Origin: JADJSS01 sp964490845
GTDB taxonomy: Bacteria; Bacteroidota; Bacteroidia; Chitinophagales; JADIYW01
Assembly: GCA_964490845.1 (NCBI GenBank)
Contig: CAZBED010000013.1
Span: 7,374 to 71,373, forward strand
Direction of reading: 5' to 3'
DNA length: 64,000 nucleotides
Below, one piece after another: positions 9,084-18,570 of the stretch. Position 1 is the stretch's first letter. Every line of letters begins with the position of its first letter. Made by a program: the position numbers and the translations under genes. Under the pieces are notes generated by a model that made no database searches, was not told the origin of the DNA, and saw nothing but the letters and a program-made list of their open reading frames with translations.

Positions 9084-10325
9084 TTATTGATTTCCTTTCG
9101 GTTTAGGATGATTATGACGTCCGTTTTTTCTAAATGGTTTTTTTCCTGAAAATTTTCTGACCTCTCTTTTTTGAGGGGCATATTCAGGCGCTTTACCCAA
9201 TTCAGCCGGAACAGATTCTTTTGGAACAGGGTATTCCAGCAGTTCTTCAATTTGCAATAATTTCTTCTGTTCTGCTTCACTGACCAGCGTTATGGCTTTT
9301 CCTTCTGACGCCGCTCTGGCAGTTCTTCCAATTCTGTGTACATAATCCTCTCCGTCGTGCGGGACATCATAATTTATGACCAAGTCAATATCTTCTATGT
9401 CAATACCCCTGGACAGTATGTCCGTTGCAATCAGTATGGACGTTTTGTTATTTCTGAAGTTTAACAATACCTGTTCTCTTTGCGCTTGTTCCAGGTCAGA
9501 ATGAATCTCTTCATTATGGATACCCGCTCTGTTTAACTCGCGGCTTAGCTTTTTTACATTTTCCTTTTTGGAGCAGAATACCACTACTTTTTTATAAGCT
9601 TTATCTTTCAGCAGCATCTTTATCAGCGGAATTTTTTGAGGCTCGTAGATGATATATGCTCTTTGAATAATTTTTTCGGGTGGTTTGGATATGGAAATAT
9701 TTATTTGTTCCGGATTTTTTAAAATCTTTAATCCCAGTTGCCTGATTTTAGGGGGCATAGTAGCCGAAAACAGAAGTGTCTGGCGTTGGTCCGGCAAATA
9801 CGTGATGATTTTCATGATATCATCAAAAAAACCCATGTCAAGCATGCGGTCCGCCTCATCTAATATAAGATGCTTAAGCCCTTTGGTTTTTACATAGCCG
9901 GATGCCAGGTGGCTAATCATCCGTCCCGGTGTACAGATAACAAAATCTACCCCTTGAGATAATGCTTTCTTTTCTGTTTCAAAAGAAGAGCCGTCTCCGC
10001 CGCCATATACAGCTATGGAGCTGACAGGGGTGAAGTACGAAAATGCTTCGAGGTTTTGTTCTATCTGCACGGCCAGCTCGCGCGTTGGAACGATAACCAG
10101 CGCGTTGATTTCATCTTCATGCTTTTCAGCAGTAATCAGTTCGTGTATAATGGGTAACAGAAAAGCGGCTGTCTTTCCAGTTCCGGTTTGCGCAGAGGCG
10201 ATTAAATCTTTTCCCGCCTGTATGATAGGAATGACCTGTTCCTGAACGGGAGTTGCCTTAGTGTAATTCATGGCATCAATCCCTTCCAGTAAACGCCCGT
10301 CAAATCCAAATTCTGTAAATTCCAA
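9084..10325 (-). CDS. DEAD-box ATP-dependent RNA helicase (RhlE-like)
   Basis: A 413-aa helicase with all core motifs: the Q motif (ATPVQEQVIP), motif I AQTGTGKT, PTRELA, TPGR, the DEAD box in LDEADRMLDMGFF, SAT, ATDILSRGIDI and HRIGRTAR. It ends in a basic tail rich in Lys, Arg and Pro that probably adds RNA affinity. Its role would be remodelling of rRNA or mRNA secondary structure, as in the RhlE group. The start is a TTG at 10325: the first ATG lies inside the Q-motif region (MNYTKATP) and would remove the upstream aromatic residue, and an in-frame stop lies just upstream. The gene is alone on its transcript. Confidence 0.93.
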   Translation of the reverse strand: MEFTEFGFDGRLLEGIDAMNYTKATPVQEQVIPIIQAGKDLIASAQTGTGKTAAFLLPIIHELITAEKHEDEINALVIVPTRELAVQIEQNLEAFSYFTPVSSIAVYGGGDGSSFETEKKALSQGVDFVICTPGRMISHLASGYVKTKGLKHLILDEADRMLDMGFFDDIMKIITYLPDQRQTLLFSATMPPKIRQLGLKILKNPEQINISISKPPEKIIQRAYIIYEPQKIPLIKMLLKDKAYKKVVVFCSKKENVKKLSRELNRAGIHNEEIHSDLEQAQREQVLLNFRNNKTSILIATDILSRGIDIEDIDLVINYDVPHDGEDYVHRIGRTARAASEGKAITLVSEAEQKKLLQIEELLEYPVPKESVPAELGKAPEYAPQKREVRKFSGKKPFRKNGRHNHPKPKGNQ

Positions 10326-10412
10326 TGCTGTTTTGTTTATATTTTAAAATGCGAAGATACTCAAATAACCGCATTTTAGGGGAATTGTTTGAGCACGTAC
10401 TGGAGCGGCCAA

Positions 10413-12221
10413 TTATTTATTCCGGGGTTTTAATTTATTAAACTCATAATCCTGTTTGGGTGTCAACTGGTTGGTTCGCTTATTTTGAAACAATTGGTTT
10501 CTGTTCTGGAAGAGCTGCTGACTTGAATCAGGTATTTCGTTATCTTTTTTGACAAATAGAGCATCTCTTGATTTCGCAAATGGATTCCGTCCCGATGGTT
10601 TGGGCACCAGTTCTGTATTTTCATTAAATAATTTGTGAGATAAAAACAACTCTCGCCTGGCGGAGCGTGCAATTAATCCCTGCGTAGGGTTGTAAGCTCC
10701 TTCAATTCCATCAAAGGCAACACTTTCGACTTGTTCCAGTCTGAATGATTTGGATATTTGTGTGGCTGTAGTCAGATTGATTTTACTTTGGTAGTCGAAA
10801 TACTTCTTTACGATATTACGAACATACTTGAAGGGTTCCTGCCCGCGGCAGTATCCGTACTTAACCACAGGGTCATTATAAAATCTGGGATTCGATTTAT
10901 ACAGCATAAAATATTCCACGGAGCCATCCCACTTGTCTTTCGGGTAGCCGTTCTTTTCCGCCAGTCTTGCAGCATCCGCTACATGCCCGACACCGGCATT
11001 GTAAGAGGCTAAGATGAATTTTATCCGTTGTGTAAAATCAGGAATTGAGCTCCATATTTGTTCCAGTTGTTTTAAGTAATCCGTACCGCCTTTGATATTT
11101 CTTTCCGGAACATATACCTCGCTGCTGTACACACCAACTTGACGGGCGGTGCCGGGCATCAGCTGCATCAGGCCCTGCGCACCACACCACGACCTTGCAT
11201 AAGGATTGAATTTGGATTCCTGATGGATGATGGCGGCAATCAAACGCCAGTCCCAGTTTATTCTTTTGGCATAACGCTGAATGATAGCATCGAAACTTGA
11301 TATCATCCCTTGCTGCATATCTGATTCTTCATCATAGCCAAAGGCAATATTTTTGTTCTCTTTGAAGTATTTGTCATACAAATCGGCAAATGTTTTGTCT
11401 TTTCGGACATTTCCCAGCCAAGTATTCAGTTCACTCAGCAATTCCGTAGAGTTTTTACGTACTGCCCAATGCAATTGTTGTTGCTTGCTGACCGTTGTGT
11501 TGACATCGAGATTGGGGAAATATGACTGGTTGACCAAAGCGATATCCTTATTGGCAATGGTATAATCGATTTCTCCGTTGGAGATACCTTCCATAATCTC
11601 ATCAATGCTTCTGTCGTCGCTTAAAATCCGTACGTCAATGTTGATGCCCAATGTATCGGAGAGCTCTTTGAGCTGATTGTAATAGGCAGAATTTTCCGGC
11701 ACATATACAATCTTGTCAGAAAGTTCAGCAGCGGATTGTATAAGCGTATCCAGTTTTACGGTGCTGTCTGCCGGATTTATAATTCTTCCGGGCTTTCGTT
11801 GCACAATAACCTGTTCCACAGCTCTGTAGCCGTTGCTGAGTGCCACTTGTTGCTTTATCTTGTTGCTGACCAGCAATCCGTTTGCAATGATATCACCTTT
11901 TCCTTCATTCAGTAAATTATACGGGTCTTCATCTGCTTTTGCTATTACCAATTCCATCTTAACGCCCAGTGCATCTGCGAATTTTCTGATTAATTCATAT
12001 TCAAACCCTAAACGCTGACCTTTGTAAATGAAAAAACTGATGGAATTATATTCCATAATGACGCGCAACACACCGCGTTCCTTTATTTCGTTTATATCAA
12101 TGTCGACGGTGGGTTCGGTTACGGTATTTTTTTGTGTCTGATAATCTGCGAGCCACCTTACTGCAAAAAAGGCAAGAATGGTAAAGAGAGTAAGCAATAT
12201 CCAATTGCGGGTGGTGTTCAA
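10413..12221 (-). CDS. MltF-like membrane-bound lytic murein transglycosylase
   Basis: A 602-aa protein with an N-terminal membrane anchor (residues ~7-25), a solute-binding-protein family 3 domain (residues ~45-285, starting at RGVLRVIMEYNSISFF) and a lytic transglycosylase SLT domain. The catalytic Glu is in AAIIHQESKFNPYARSWCGAQGLMQLMPGTA. This is the domain order of MltF, which cleaves peptidoglycan glycan strands to 1,6-anhydro ends in the periplasm. A polar C-terminal extension of ~130 residues goes beyond the E. coli protein. It starts 5 bp after the upstream lipoprotein gene, so the two are likely co-transcribed. Confidence 0.88.
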   Translation of the reverse strand: MNTTRNWILLTLFTILAFFAVRWLADYQTQKNTVTEPTVDIDINEIKERGVLRVIMEYNSISFFIYKGQRLGFEYELIRKFADALGVKMELVIAKADEDPYNLLNEGKGDIIANGLLVSNKIKQQVALSNGYRAVEQVIVQRKPGRIINPADSTVKLDTLIQSAAELSDKIVYVPENSAYYNQLKELSDTLGINIDVRILSDDRSIDEIMEGISNGEIDYTIANKDIALVNQSYFPNLDVNTTVSKQQQLHWAVRKNSTELLSELNTWLGNVRKDKTFADLYDKYFKENKNIAFGYDEESDMQQGMISSFDAIIQRYAKRINWDWRLIAAIIHQESKFNPYARSWCGAQGLMQLMPGTARQVGVYSSEVYVPERNIKGGTDYLKQLEQIWSSIPDFTQRIKFILASYNAGVGHVADAARLAEKNGYPKDKWDGSVEYFMLYKSNPRFYNDPVVKYGYCRGQEPFKYVRNIVKKYFDYQSKINLTTATQISKSFRLEQVESVAFDGIEGAYNPTQGLIARSARRELFLSHKLFNENTELVPKPSGRNPFAKSRDALFVKKDNEIPDSSQQLFQNRNQLFQNKRTNQLTPKQDYEFNKLKPRNK

Positions 12222-12226
12222 AACGG

Positions 12227-12967
12227 TTAGAATGAAATGGTGTTAGCGATGGTACATTTTTGTTTGGTACTGTCTTTTTCTGCGGCAAACGGATAACATT
12301 TTATCGTTACCTTCTTTTTGTTGGAAGACAGTTCAGCATTCGGATTGACAGATTCTGTGATTTTATTTTCAAACTCGTATGAAGAGCTGTAGGACACAGA
12401 ACCAAACAACTGGTCTAAAGAAAATGGAAGCAACGTTTCCGAACTCTTTTTAGTGTCTTTGGTGAAATCTCCGGATTTACCGATTATGGATTTTGAATCA
12501 ATTTCTTCATTTCGGATCAGTCGGTTGTCTTTCCATTGAAAATATACAATATCCGGGCCTTTTTCAGTTGCCGTATCATCTTCGAACAATCTGTTCATGG
12601 CATTATTCAGGACCTCCACATTCTTAAAATTAAAAGACAACCCAAATTTATTGTTAATCGTATCTTCAATGGTTTTTACATTGGAGATACCGTCTATTTT
12701 CATTAATTTTTTTCGGGTAGATTCAAAATTGTTGCTCAGTTTTTCATTGGATGATTTCTTTGTTCGCGTGCTTTTTTCAGGGTTGTTATCGGATTTTCCC
12801 ATTTCAAACATAGACATCATGGATTTTAAATCTCCCAGACTGACAATAAATGAAAAGGTACCTGAGCCGTCTTTTTTTAAAAACAGATTTTCCTGCAGGT
12901 CAAAACAAGCGCTGCAGCCAAATACGCTAAGTAACAGAATCAATAATTTAAACAGGCGGTTCTTCAT
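12227..12967 (-). CDS. Hypothetical lipoprotein
   Basis: A 246-aa protein with a lipoprotein signal: a basic start, a hydrophobic core and two candidate lipobox cysteines in SVFGCSACFDLQ. The mature part is charged and Ser/Lys-rich with no motif I recognise; an early LFLKKDGSGTFSFIVSL strand looks like the start of a beta-sandwich found in small Bacteroidota lipoproteins. It is 5 bp upstream of the MltF-like gene and transcribed with it, which suggests an envelope role. Function is not assigned. Confidence 0.75.
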   Translation of the reverse strand: MKNRLFKLLILLLSVFGCSACFDLQENLFLKKDGSGTFSFIVSLGDLKSMMSMFEMGKSDNNPEKSTRTKKSSNEKLSNNFESTRKKLMKIDGISNVKTIEDTINNKFGLSFNFKNVEVLNNAMNRLFEDDTATEKGPDIVYFQWKDNRLIRNEEIDSKSIIGKSGDFTKDTKKSSETLLPFSLDQLFGSVSYSSSYEFENKITESVNPNAELSSNKKKVTIKCYPFAAEKDSTKQKCTIANTISF

Positions 12968-13062
12968 CTTTGAAAGAATTTGTCAAATATGCGAATTGTA
13001 CAGAGAATATTCAATTTTTTTAGCGTAAATTTTGTTATCATTACGACCAGACAACGCGCTGT

Positions 13063-13491
13063 ATGGAAGAGATTTTAGATGAAAAAACGTATGAAACAAG
13101 AATTGTACACTACGCGCCTTTTTCATTGAGGACAGCCGCCCTTTTTGCGGATGTACTACTCTTTATACTTTGCTCTTACGGTATTTACCTGATGTATAGC
13201 GAATCACCTGATTATTGGGTTTTTGTAAAAAACAACTGGTGGAAAATTTGCCTTGCGGTTTCCTTGTATTTTATATATTTCGAAGGAAGTGAAAGCCAGG
13301 GGACTCCGGGCAAACAAATCCTGCAACTCAGGGTTTTGAGAGAAAATAAACAGGATATCAGTTTTACAGATTCAGCTAAACATTTTTTCTTTTCAGTTTT
13401 GTTATTTTTTGGCTATTTACTTCTCTTTACAAATGATAAGTACCAGACATTGGCCGATAAATGGTGCGCTATAACCGTTATTAAGAAGTAA
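13063..13491 (+). CDS. RDD family membrane protein
   Basis: A 142-aa membrane protein with three hydrophobic segments. It has the RDD family layout: an opening that resembles the Arg/Asp motif (SLRTAALFADVLLF), the SQGTPGKQILQLRVL motif in the middle and a C-terminal DKWCAITVI. RDD proteins are small inner-membrane proteins linked to transport or ion exchange, without an established activity in this phylum. It is divergent from the lipoprotein gene and convergent with the TPR/PD40 gene (15-bp gap). Confidence 0.8.
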   Translation: MEEILDEKTYETRIVHYAPFSLRTAALFADVLLFILCSYGIYLMYSESPDYWVFVKNNWWKICLAVSLYFIYFEGSESQGTPGKQILQLRVLRENKQDISFTDSAKHFFFSVLLFFGYLLLFTNDKYQTLADKWCAITVIKK

Positions 13492-13506
13492 GGTAGAATA
13501 ACTTAT

Positions 13507-15036
13507 TTATTTTGGCTGCACCGGTTGTAAATTTACCGATTTGCTGACGGGTTTTTTGTTTGCCGTTTGCAAGGTGATGCTAGTGGGAATGTACCCTTCC
13601 CTTGAAAATTCAAATGTGTAGGAGGAGTCTGTATCCAGTAACAAAAATAACTTTTTAGAATAAGTATCCGTAGAGAGCAACTGTCCGTTTTTTTGTACGC
13701 TTACCAGGATTCCTTCACCGGCCTTTCCATCGCAGAACAGGTTTAGTTCGAGCAGGACATCCAGATATTCAAAGCTGTAAATATCGTCGCTGCCTTCACC
13801 ACCCGGCCGGTCAGATGAGAAATAACCTTTTTCATATTTGCCGTCCAGAAAAAATCCAAAGTCATCGGTAGCGCTGTTGAAAGGCTTTCCTATATTTTCA
13901 GGCTTGCCGAACTCACCCAGTTTATTGGGGGCACATTTAAAGATATCCATGCCGCCAAGGCCCGGTAACCCATTCGATGAAAAATACAGGGTGCCGTCTG
14001 TATGTATAAAGGGATAGCGTTCATCACCGGCAGTATTGATATTTTTCCCAGCGTTCTTGGGTTTGCTCCATTTTCCATTCTGGAAGGTGGAAAAGTAGAT
14101 GTCTTTACCGCCATAGCCACCGCCTCTGTCGGAGGTAAAAAACAGGATATCGCCTGTGCGGTTGATGCTTGGAAATGCGCAGGAATATTCCACATCATTC
14201 AGCTCCAGCTCTTTGATGTCTTTCCAGCTGTCACCATTCCTTTTAGCGGAGAAAATCTTTAGCGTAACGTCTCCCTTTTTGTTGGTTATGGCGTCGCCGT
14301 ACTGGAAATTATTTTTGGTGAAATAGATAATATCTTTTACGGTGTCCACGCAGGCCGGGCCGCTGTTGTAATTTTTGGTGTTAACGGCACCCTTCAGCGG
14401 TGCAATCGAAATGATGGAGTCATGATAGAGTTTTGCGAAGAAAACCTCCTGAAACCCGCTGCCCGAAGTACCGTTGATTTTCCCCTGCCGTGTGGATGTA
14501 AAGAGAATACCGTCTTCGTACGGAACCGCGCAAAAATCAGAGCCTGTGGAGTTCAGTTGGCGGATGTTTTTGAAAACTATCTTTCGATCTGTCAGCAGGC
14601 CGGCTCCGGTTTTTTCACAGGATAACAACAATGTTCTCGCGAGTGCTGTATCACTGTCGGGTTTCAACGATAAGTATTTTTTTAACCAGGACTTTGCTTC
14701 ACTGTATTTTTCGTTGGCCATTAATAATTGCCCGTAATACAGAAAGGATTTTGGGATGGCATTTTTATCCGCCACTACCAGTGCATAATAATACTCCGCA
14801 TTTTCATAGTCATTGATTTTACGATAACATTCAGCGATTTTCCGGATAGCGCGTATATTGCCTTTGTCCGCAATCGGTTTATATAATTCAATAGCCTGGG
14901 CGTATTTATAATCCGCAAAAAGTTTGTCTGCCTTGTCCATCTGCGCGAAAAGCGGATAAGCAACCAGGCAAAAGGAAACAGACAGCAGCAGCTTACTGAT
15001 TTTTTGTGTAATGTGGTTAGCGGATTGTTTTACCAT
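13507..15036 (-). CDS. TPR and PD40 beta-propeller exported protein
   Basis: A 509-aa protein with a signal peptide (cleavage near YPLFAQ), about three TPR-like helix pairs (residues ~35-130), and then WD40-like PD40 repeats. Typical repeat signatures include ILFFTSDRGGGYGGKDIYFS and LYFSSNGLPGLGGMDIF. The last ~80 residues resemble a CNA/carboxypeptidase-regulatory-like beta domain (GKAGEGILVSVQKNGQLL). This resembles PorE-type periplasmic proteins but lacks the terminal OmpA peptidoglycan-binding domain. Its ATG overlaps the stop of the upstream hydrolase gene by one base (TAATG), so translation is coupled. The role is unknown; envelope organisation is a guess. Confidence 0.82.
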   Translation of the reverse strand: MVKQSANHITQKISKLLLSVSFCLVAYPLFAQMDKADKLFADYKYAQAIELYKPIADKGNIRAIRKIAECYRKINDYENAEYYYALVVADKNAIPKSFLYYGQLLMANEKYSEAKSWLKKYLSLKPDSDTALARTLLLSCEKTGAGLLTDRKIVFKNIRQLNSTGSDFCAVPYEDGILFTSTRQGKINGTSGSGFQEVFFAKLYHDSIISIAPLKGAVNTKNYNSGPACVDTVKDIIYFTKNNFQYGDAITNKKGDVTLKIFSAKRNGDSWKDIKELELNDVEYSCAFPSINRTGDILFFTSDRGGGYGGKDIYFSTFQNGKWSKPKNAGKNINTAGDERYPFIHTDGTLYFSSNGLPGLGGMDIFKCAPNKLGEFGKPENIGKPFNSATDDFGFFLDGKYEKGYFSSDRPGGEGSDDIYSFEYLDVLLELNLFCDGKAGEGILVSVQKNGQLLSTDTYSKKLFLLLDTDSSYTFEFSREGYIPTSITLQTANKKPVSKSVNLQPVQPK

Positions 15037-15872
15037 TAAATGTCTTCCAGTTTCAGTAACTCATCAAATTCTATGCCTTTGTCCGTTCGTTTGAGTGTAC
15101 AGCATTCAATCTCTTTATCATGTTCGAAAAACAGGATATGGTCATTTTCATACGCCTTTTCCAAAAAGATGGTTTTTTCCTTCAAGGTATCCATCGGACG
15201 GATGTCGTAAGCCATAATATAAGGCAACCGGATATGATGATGGGAAGGTATCAGGTCCGCGCAGTAAGAGATGGTTTGTTTTTTCTTGTAAATATGGCAC
15301 AACATCATGGATTCGGTATGTCCAAACACATATTCTATTTCCATGTTATCCATTCTCAATTCTTCGTTTTCAGTAAATTTAAGTTTGCCGGAATTGAAAA
15401 TCGTTGTCAGGTATTCTTTAAGGTAAGAGGCTCTTTCCCGGGCGTTGGGATTCAAAGCGGATTTCCATTGAATATAGGACGACCAGTGTGTGGCATTCGG
15501 GAAGCGGAGCGTAGGCTTGCCACTGCCATCGTCTTTCAGTGCCCCAATACAATGGTCGAAATGAAGATGTGTCAGAAAAACATCGGTAATGTCGGCAGGC
15601 GAATAGCCGTATTTTTGCAGTGACTTTTCGAGCGTGTCCTCACCGAAAGGCTGATAGCGTTTGCGGTAGGTATCATCTACAAAATCACCCATGCCTGTAT
15701 CGATGAGTACAAGCCGATGGTTATCTTCTACCAGCAGGCAACGCATCGCCCAGGTACACATGTTGTTCTCATCCGGCGGATTGAGTTTATGCCAGATGGT
15801 TTTGGGTACTACACCGAACATGGCACCGCCGTCGAGTTTAAAATAGCCGGTATCAATCGTAAACAGTTTCAT
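15036..15872 (-). CDS. MBL-fold metallo-hydrolase
   Basis: A 278-aa cytoplasmic metallo-beta-lactamase-fold hydrolase. The dinuclear metal motif HxHxDH is present as THLHFDHCIGAL; a preceding DTGMGDF strand, a later FGHTESMMLCH histidine and a final HD near the C terminus (FFEHDKEIE) complete the site. The size and arrangement resemble the lactonase/AttM-like branch, but the substrate cannot be told from sequence. It is the first gene of a two-gene transcript with the TPR/PD40 protein. The 260 bp upstream contain no ORF of note. Confidence 0.85.
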   Translation of the reverse strand: MKLFTIDTGYFKLDGGAMFGVVPKTIWHKLNPPDENNMCTWAMRCLLVEDNHRLVLIDTGMGDFVDDTYRKRYQPFGEDTLEKSLQKYGYSPADITDVFLTHLHFDHCIGALKDDGSGKPTLRFPNATHWSSYIQWKSALNPNARERASYLKEYLTTIFNSGKLKFTENEELRMDNMEIEYVFGHTESMMLCHIYKKKQTISYCADLIPSHHHIRLPYIMAYDIRPMDTLKEKTIFLEKAYENDHILFFEHDKEIECCTLKRTDKGIEFDELLKLEDI

Positions 15873-16132
15873 GTGTGTAAAGATAAAAAGATACCTGAAT
15901 TTGTACTATGCTGTAGCCCGTCAGGTTTTTTACAAAGTATCACACACCCGTCAGGCGTTTAGCAGCCAGCAATGCGCGGCAAGCGCACCTGCCCGGGGCA
16001 AATCATAAATCTGTAATCTGAAATATCTTGCTCACTAATACACCAAATTTTCTATCTGATTCTCGTAGAAAGGACACTGCGTGTGAAGCTTGCGGAGTGC
16101 AAATATCAATCTCAAGCCTGTGAAATAAAAAC

Positions 16133-16609
16133 TTACATTCCGCTCATCTTCAAGGCGGTTACGGCAGCTTCAACGCCTTTGTTGCCATGCTTGCCACCGG
16201 CGCGGTCAATGGCCTGTTGTTCGTTATTAGGGGTAAGCACCCCGAATATAAACGGAATATCAAATTCGATATTTAAGGTTTGTAATGCAATTGCCACTGA
16301 CGTATTGATATACACATCGTGCTCGGTTTCCCCTTTGATGACACAGCCCAAGCAGATTACAGCGGCCAGATGGTGTGTTTGTGCAAGCTTTTTTCCAGCA
16401 AATGGCAATTCAAACGTACCTGGAACAAACTGTATGTGAATATCTTTATTTGCTACGCCATGTTGCTGTAGTGTCTCTATACAGCCTTTCAGTAATTCAA
16501 AGGTAATATGCTTGTTCCATTCGGCAACTGCTATGCCAAAGGCTTTCCCATGGCCATCCGGCACTTTGAGCGTGTCGTAATCGGATAGGTTTTGAAGTGC
16601 AGACGCCAT
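16133..16609 (-). CDS. ribH: 6,7-dimethyl-8-ribityllumazine synthase
   Basis: A 158-aa lumazine synthase, the penultimate enzyme of riboflavin synthesis. It condenses 5-amino-6-ribitylaminouracil with 3,4-dihydroxy-2-butanone 4-phosphate and usually assembles as pentamers or 60-mers. Family motifs are clear: AEWNKHIT near the N terminus, VPGTFELPFA, AVICLGCVIKGETEHD with the catalytic His, and FGVLTPNNEQQAIDRAGGKHGNKG. The start ATG at 16609 gives the normal length. It follows the TPR membrane protein gene by 41 bp in the same direction. No FMN riboswitch is visible upstream. Confidence 0.95.
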   Translation of the reverse strand: MASALQNLSDYDTLKVPDGHGKAFGIAVAEWNKHITFELLKGCIETLQQHGVANKDIHIQFVPGTFELPFAGKKLAQTHHLAAVICLGCVIKGETEHDVYINTSVAIALQTLNIEFDIPFIFGVLTPNNEQQAIDRAGGKHGNKGVEAAVTALKMSGM

Positions 16610-16650
16610 ACGTAAACGGTATTAAACGATAGGATAAATCTCTGTTCAGA

Positions 16651-17355
16651 TTACAAAGTTTCCGCTTCCAGTTTTGCGATAGAAATTTCCGAAAACATGC
16701 CTTCCTGTGAATTCGGATAGGCGGTCTTTAACTTTTTGTACAGTTCCAGCGCTTCTTTTTTATTTCCTTTTTGTTCGGTAGCCAATGCTGCACGGTACAG
16801 ATAGGTAGGGGCTGTTGCTTCATTGTCAGCAGCGTCTGCTGCTTTCTTGTAGTTGTCTATTGCCTTGTCCATCTGATTTTGCTCTGCATAAGCATCACCG
16901 ATGCAACCGAATTTGCGAGCGGTTAAAACTGCATCATCCGTGCTGAAATCTTCCAGATATTTGATAGCTTCGGCATATTTGCCCAATTTGAGGTTGCAAA
17001 CGCCGGCGCCAAAAGTAGCTCTGTTGCCAGCAGCGGTTCCGCTGTATTGTTTGGCGATGGCTTCAAAGCCAAGATGTGTTCCGTCGCCTTTCAGTGCCAG
17101 GCTCATAGAGTCGGAATCAAAATAGCGTTGTGCGTAAACAATCGCATCTTTAGCCTTGGTCTCTTTAGGGCCTTTGATAAAATTAGTATATCCCCACCAT
17201 CCTCCGATGCCAATCACTAATACGGCTGCTACGCCTAAAATAATGTTTCTGTATTGTTCGAAAAAGTATTCGGCATTGTTGAATACTTCGGTCAGTTTCT
17301 CGTTACCTTCTTCCAAAATATCGTGATCGATGTTTTTACCTTTTTTCTTTGACAT
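16651..17355 (-). CDS. TPR membrane protein (YfgM-like)
   Basis: A 234-aa protein: a charged cytoplasmic N terminus, one transmembrane helix (IILGVAAVLVIGIGGWWGYT, residues ~40-60) and a periplasmic tetratricopeptide region with at least three repeats. I chose the ATG at 17355 (MSKKKGKN); the longer frame back to 17490 would run through the divergent recF promoter and lacks similarity. The arrangement matches YfgM-type TPR proteins that help periplasmic chaperones near the Sec translocon; that role here is inferred. It is upstream of ribH and divergent from recF. Confidence 0.85.
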   Translation of the reverse strand: MSKKKGKNIDHDILEEGNEKLTEVFNNAEYFFEQYRNIILGVAAVLVIGIGGWWGYTNFIKGPKETKAKDAIVYAQRYFDSDSMSLALKGDGTHLGFEAIAKQYSGTAAGNRATFGAGVCNLKLGKYAEAIKYLEDFSTDDAVLTARKFGCIGDAYAEQNQMDKAIDNYKKAADAADNEATAPTYLYRAALATEQKGNKKEALELYKKLKTAYPNSQEGMFSEISIAKLEAETL

Positions 17356-17435
17356 ACTATTTGCTTTAAAAACAGAGCGCAAAGGTACAATTTTTGACGG
17401 ATTTATAAAAATTTTTATCCACGTTAGTGGTACAA

Positions 17436-17465
17436 TTGCTGATTCCCCTTTTTGGCTTATATTTG
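17436..17465 (+). promoter_or_regulatory. Bacteroidota-type promoter of recF
   Basis: TTG at 17436-17438, a 19-nt spacer, then TATATTTG at 17458-17465, a full match to the phylum consensus TTG-N19-TANNTTTG. Transcription would begin around 17470, at or next to the recF ATG, so the message may be leaderless. Confidence 0.75.
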
Positions 17466-17469
17466 GGAA

Positions 17470-18570
17470 ATGTCCGTGAAGCCGCTGCATATCCTTCAGA
17501 TTAAGCTATCCAACTATAAGAATTATACATTCGGTTCGTTTGAATTTTGCGAAAAACTGAATTTTATTGTGGGTAATAACGGGGTGGGAAAAACCAATCT
17601 TCTGGATGCCGTCTATTATACCTGCCTGACAAAAAGCTACCTGACTTCAACGGATATTATGGCGACAAATTTCGAAAGCACTTTCTTTAGAATTGAATCT
17701 AATTTGTTATTAGATTCAGATAATCAGCTACTTGAGATAAAGTATATAAAGCAGGAAAAGAAGGACGTTTATCTGAATAAAGCAAAAATAGAGAAACAGG
17801 CAGAGTTTGTAGGCAAGTTTCCCTGTGTCATTATTACCCCGGATGACAACCAGTTGATTCTGGGCAGCAGCGAACAGCGCCGGAAGTTTATGGATGCTAC
17901 CATTGCTCAGTTTTCGCCGGAATATTTGTCGAACCTGATAATATATAATAAGATTCTGCTGCAACGCAATGCCTTGCTGAAATCTTTTTATGAAAACCGC
18001 ACATTTGACAAAAACCTCTTGGACGTTTATAATGAGAAACTAATTGCATGCGGCAAACTGATTGTTACCTATCGTAAATCATTTCTGGAGCAGTTTTTAC
18101 CCCTCTTTCAAATGGTTTATAAGCAAATTTTTGACGGACAGGAATCTGTAAGCATTACTTATGAATCTGACTTATTGAATAATGATTATGAGAAGGTTAT
18201 ATCAGAATCATTGCAACACGACAGAAGTGCACAACGCACTACCAAGGGTATTCATACCGATGATTTACGGTTTGAACTCAACGGATATCCGGTCAAAAAA
18301 ACAGGCTCACAAGGACAACAGAAAACGTTCCTGCTTTCCCTGAAGTTGGCACAGTATGAGTTGTTGAAAGCGCAAAAACAATTGTACCCGTTGTTGTTAT
18401 TGGACGATATTTTTGATAAATTAGACTCCCATCGCATCCGCAAGATTTTTAAACTGCTGAACGGCGGGCATTTTGGGCAGGTATTTATCACCGATACCAA
18501 TGAAACGGCTATCAGGGAATTATTGGAAGAACATGGTATTCAGAAATTTAAAATAATACGGCTTGGCTAA
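17470..18570 (+). CDS. recF: DNA replication and repair protein RecF
   Basis: A 366-aa SMC-like ATPase that helps load RecA at single-strand gaps with RecO and RecR. Walker A is VGNNGVGKTNLLDA (residues ~35-48), the ABC-type signature is SQGQQKTFLLSLKLAQ, and Walker B is LLLLDDIFDKLD near the C terminus. Length is normal. The ATG at 17470 is chosen over an in-frame TTG at 17452 because the promoter -7 box covers 17458-17465. Its stop overlaps the DUF721 gene, and the two are a conserved pair in this phylum. The TPR/ribH genes are divergent. Confidence 0.95.
   Translation: MSVKPLHILQIKLSNYKNYTFGSFEFCEKLNFIVGNNGVGKTNLLDAVYYTCLTKSYLTSTDIMATNFESTFFRIESNLLLDSDNQLLEIKYIKQEKKDVYLNKAKIEKQAEFVGKFPCVIITPDDNQLILGSSEQRRKFMDATIAQFSPEYLSNLIIYNKILLQRNALLKSFYENRTFDKNLLDVYNEKLIACGKLIVTYRKSFLEQFLPLFQMVYKQIFDGQESVSITYESDLLNNDYEKVISESLQHDRSAQRTTKGIHTDDLRFELNGYPVKKTGSQGQQKTFLLSLKLAQYELLKAQKQLYPLLLLDDIFDKLDSHRIRKIFKLLNGGHFGQVFITDTNETAIRELLEEHGIQKFKIIRLG

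Noticed and set aside
9044..9280. 78-aa minus-strand ORF
   Set aside because: Overlaps the helicase C terminus in another frame and has a biased Lys/Asn composition.
15873..16132. tRNA or riboswitch between the hydrolase gene and ribH
   Set aside because: No cloverleaf or FMN-aptamer pattern found; two CCCGTCAGG copies look like chance.
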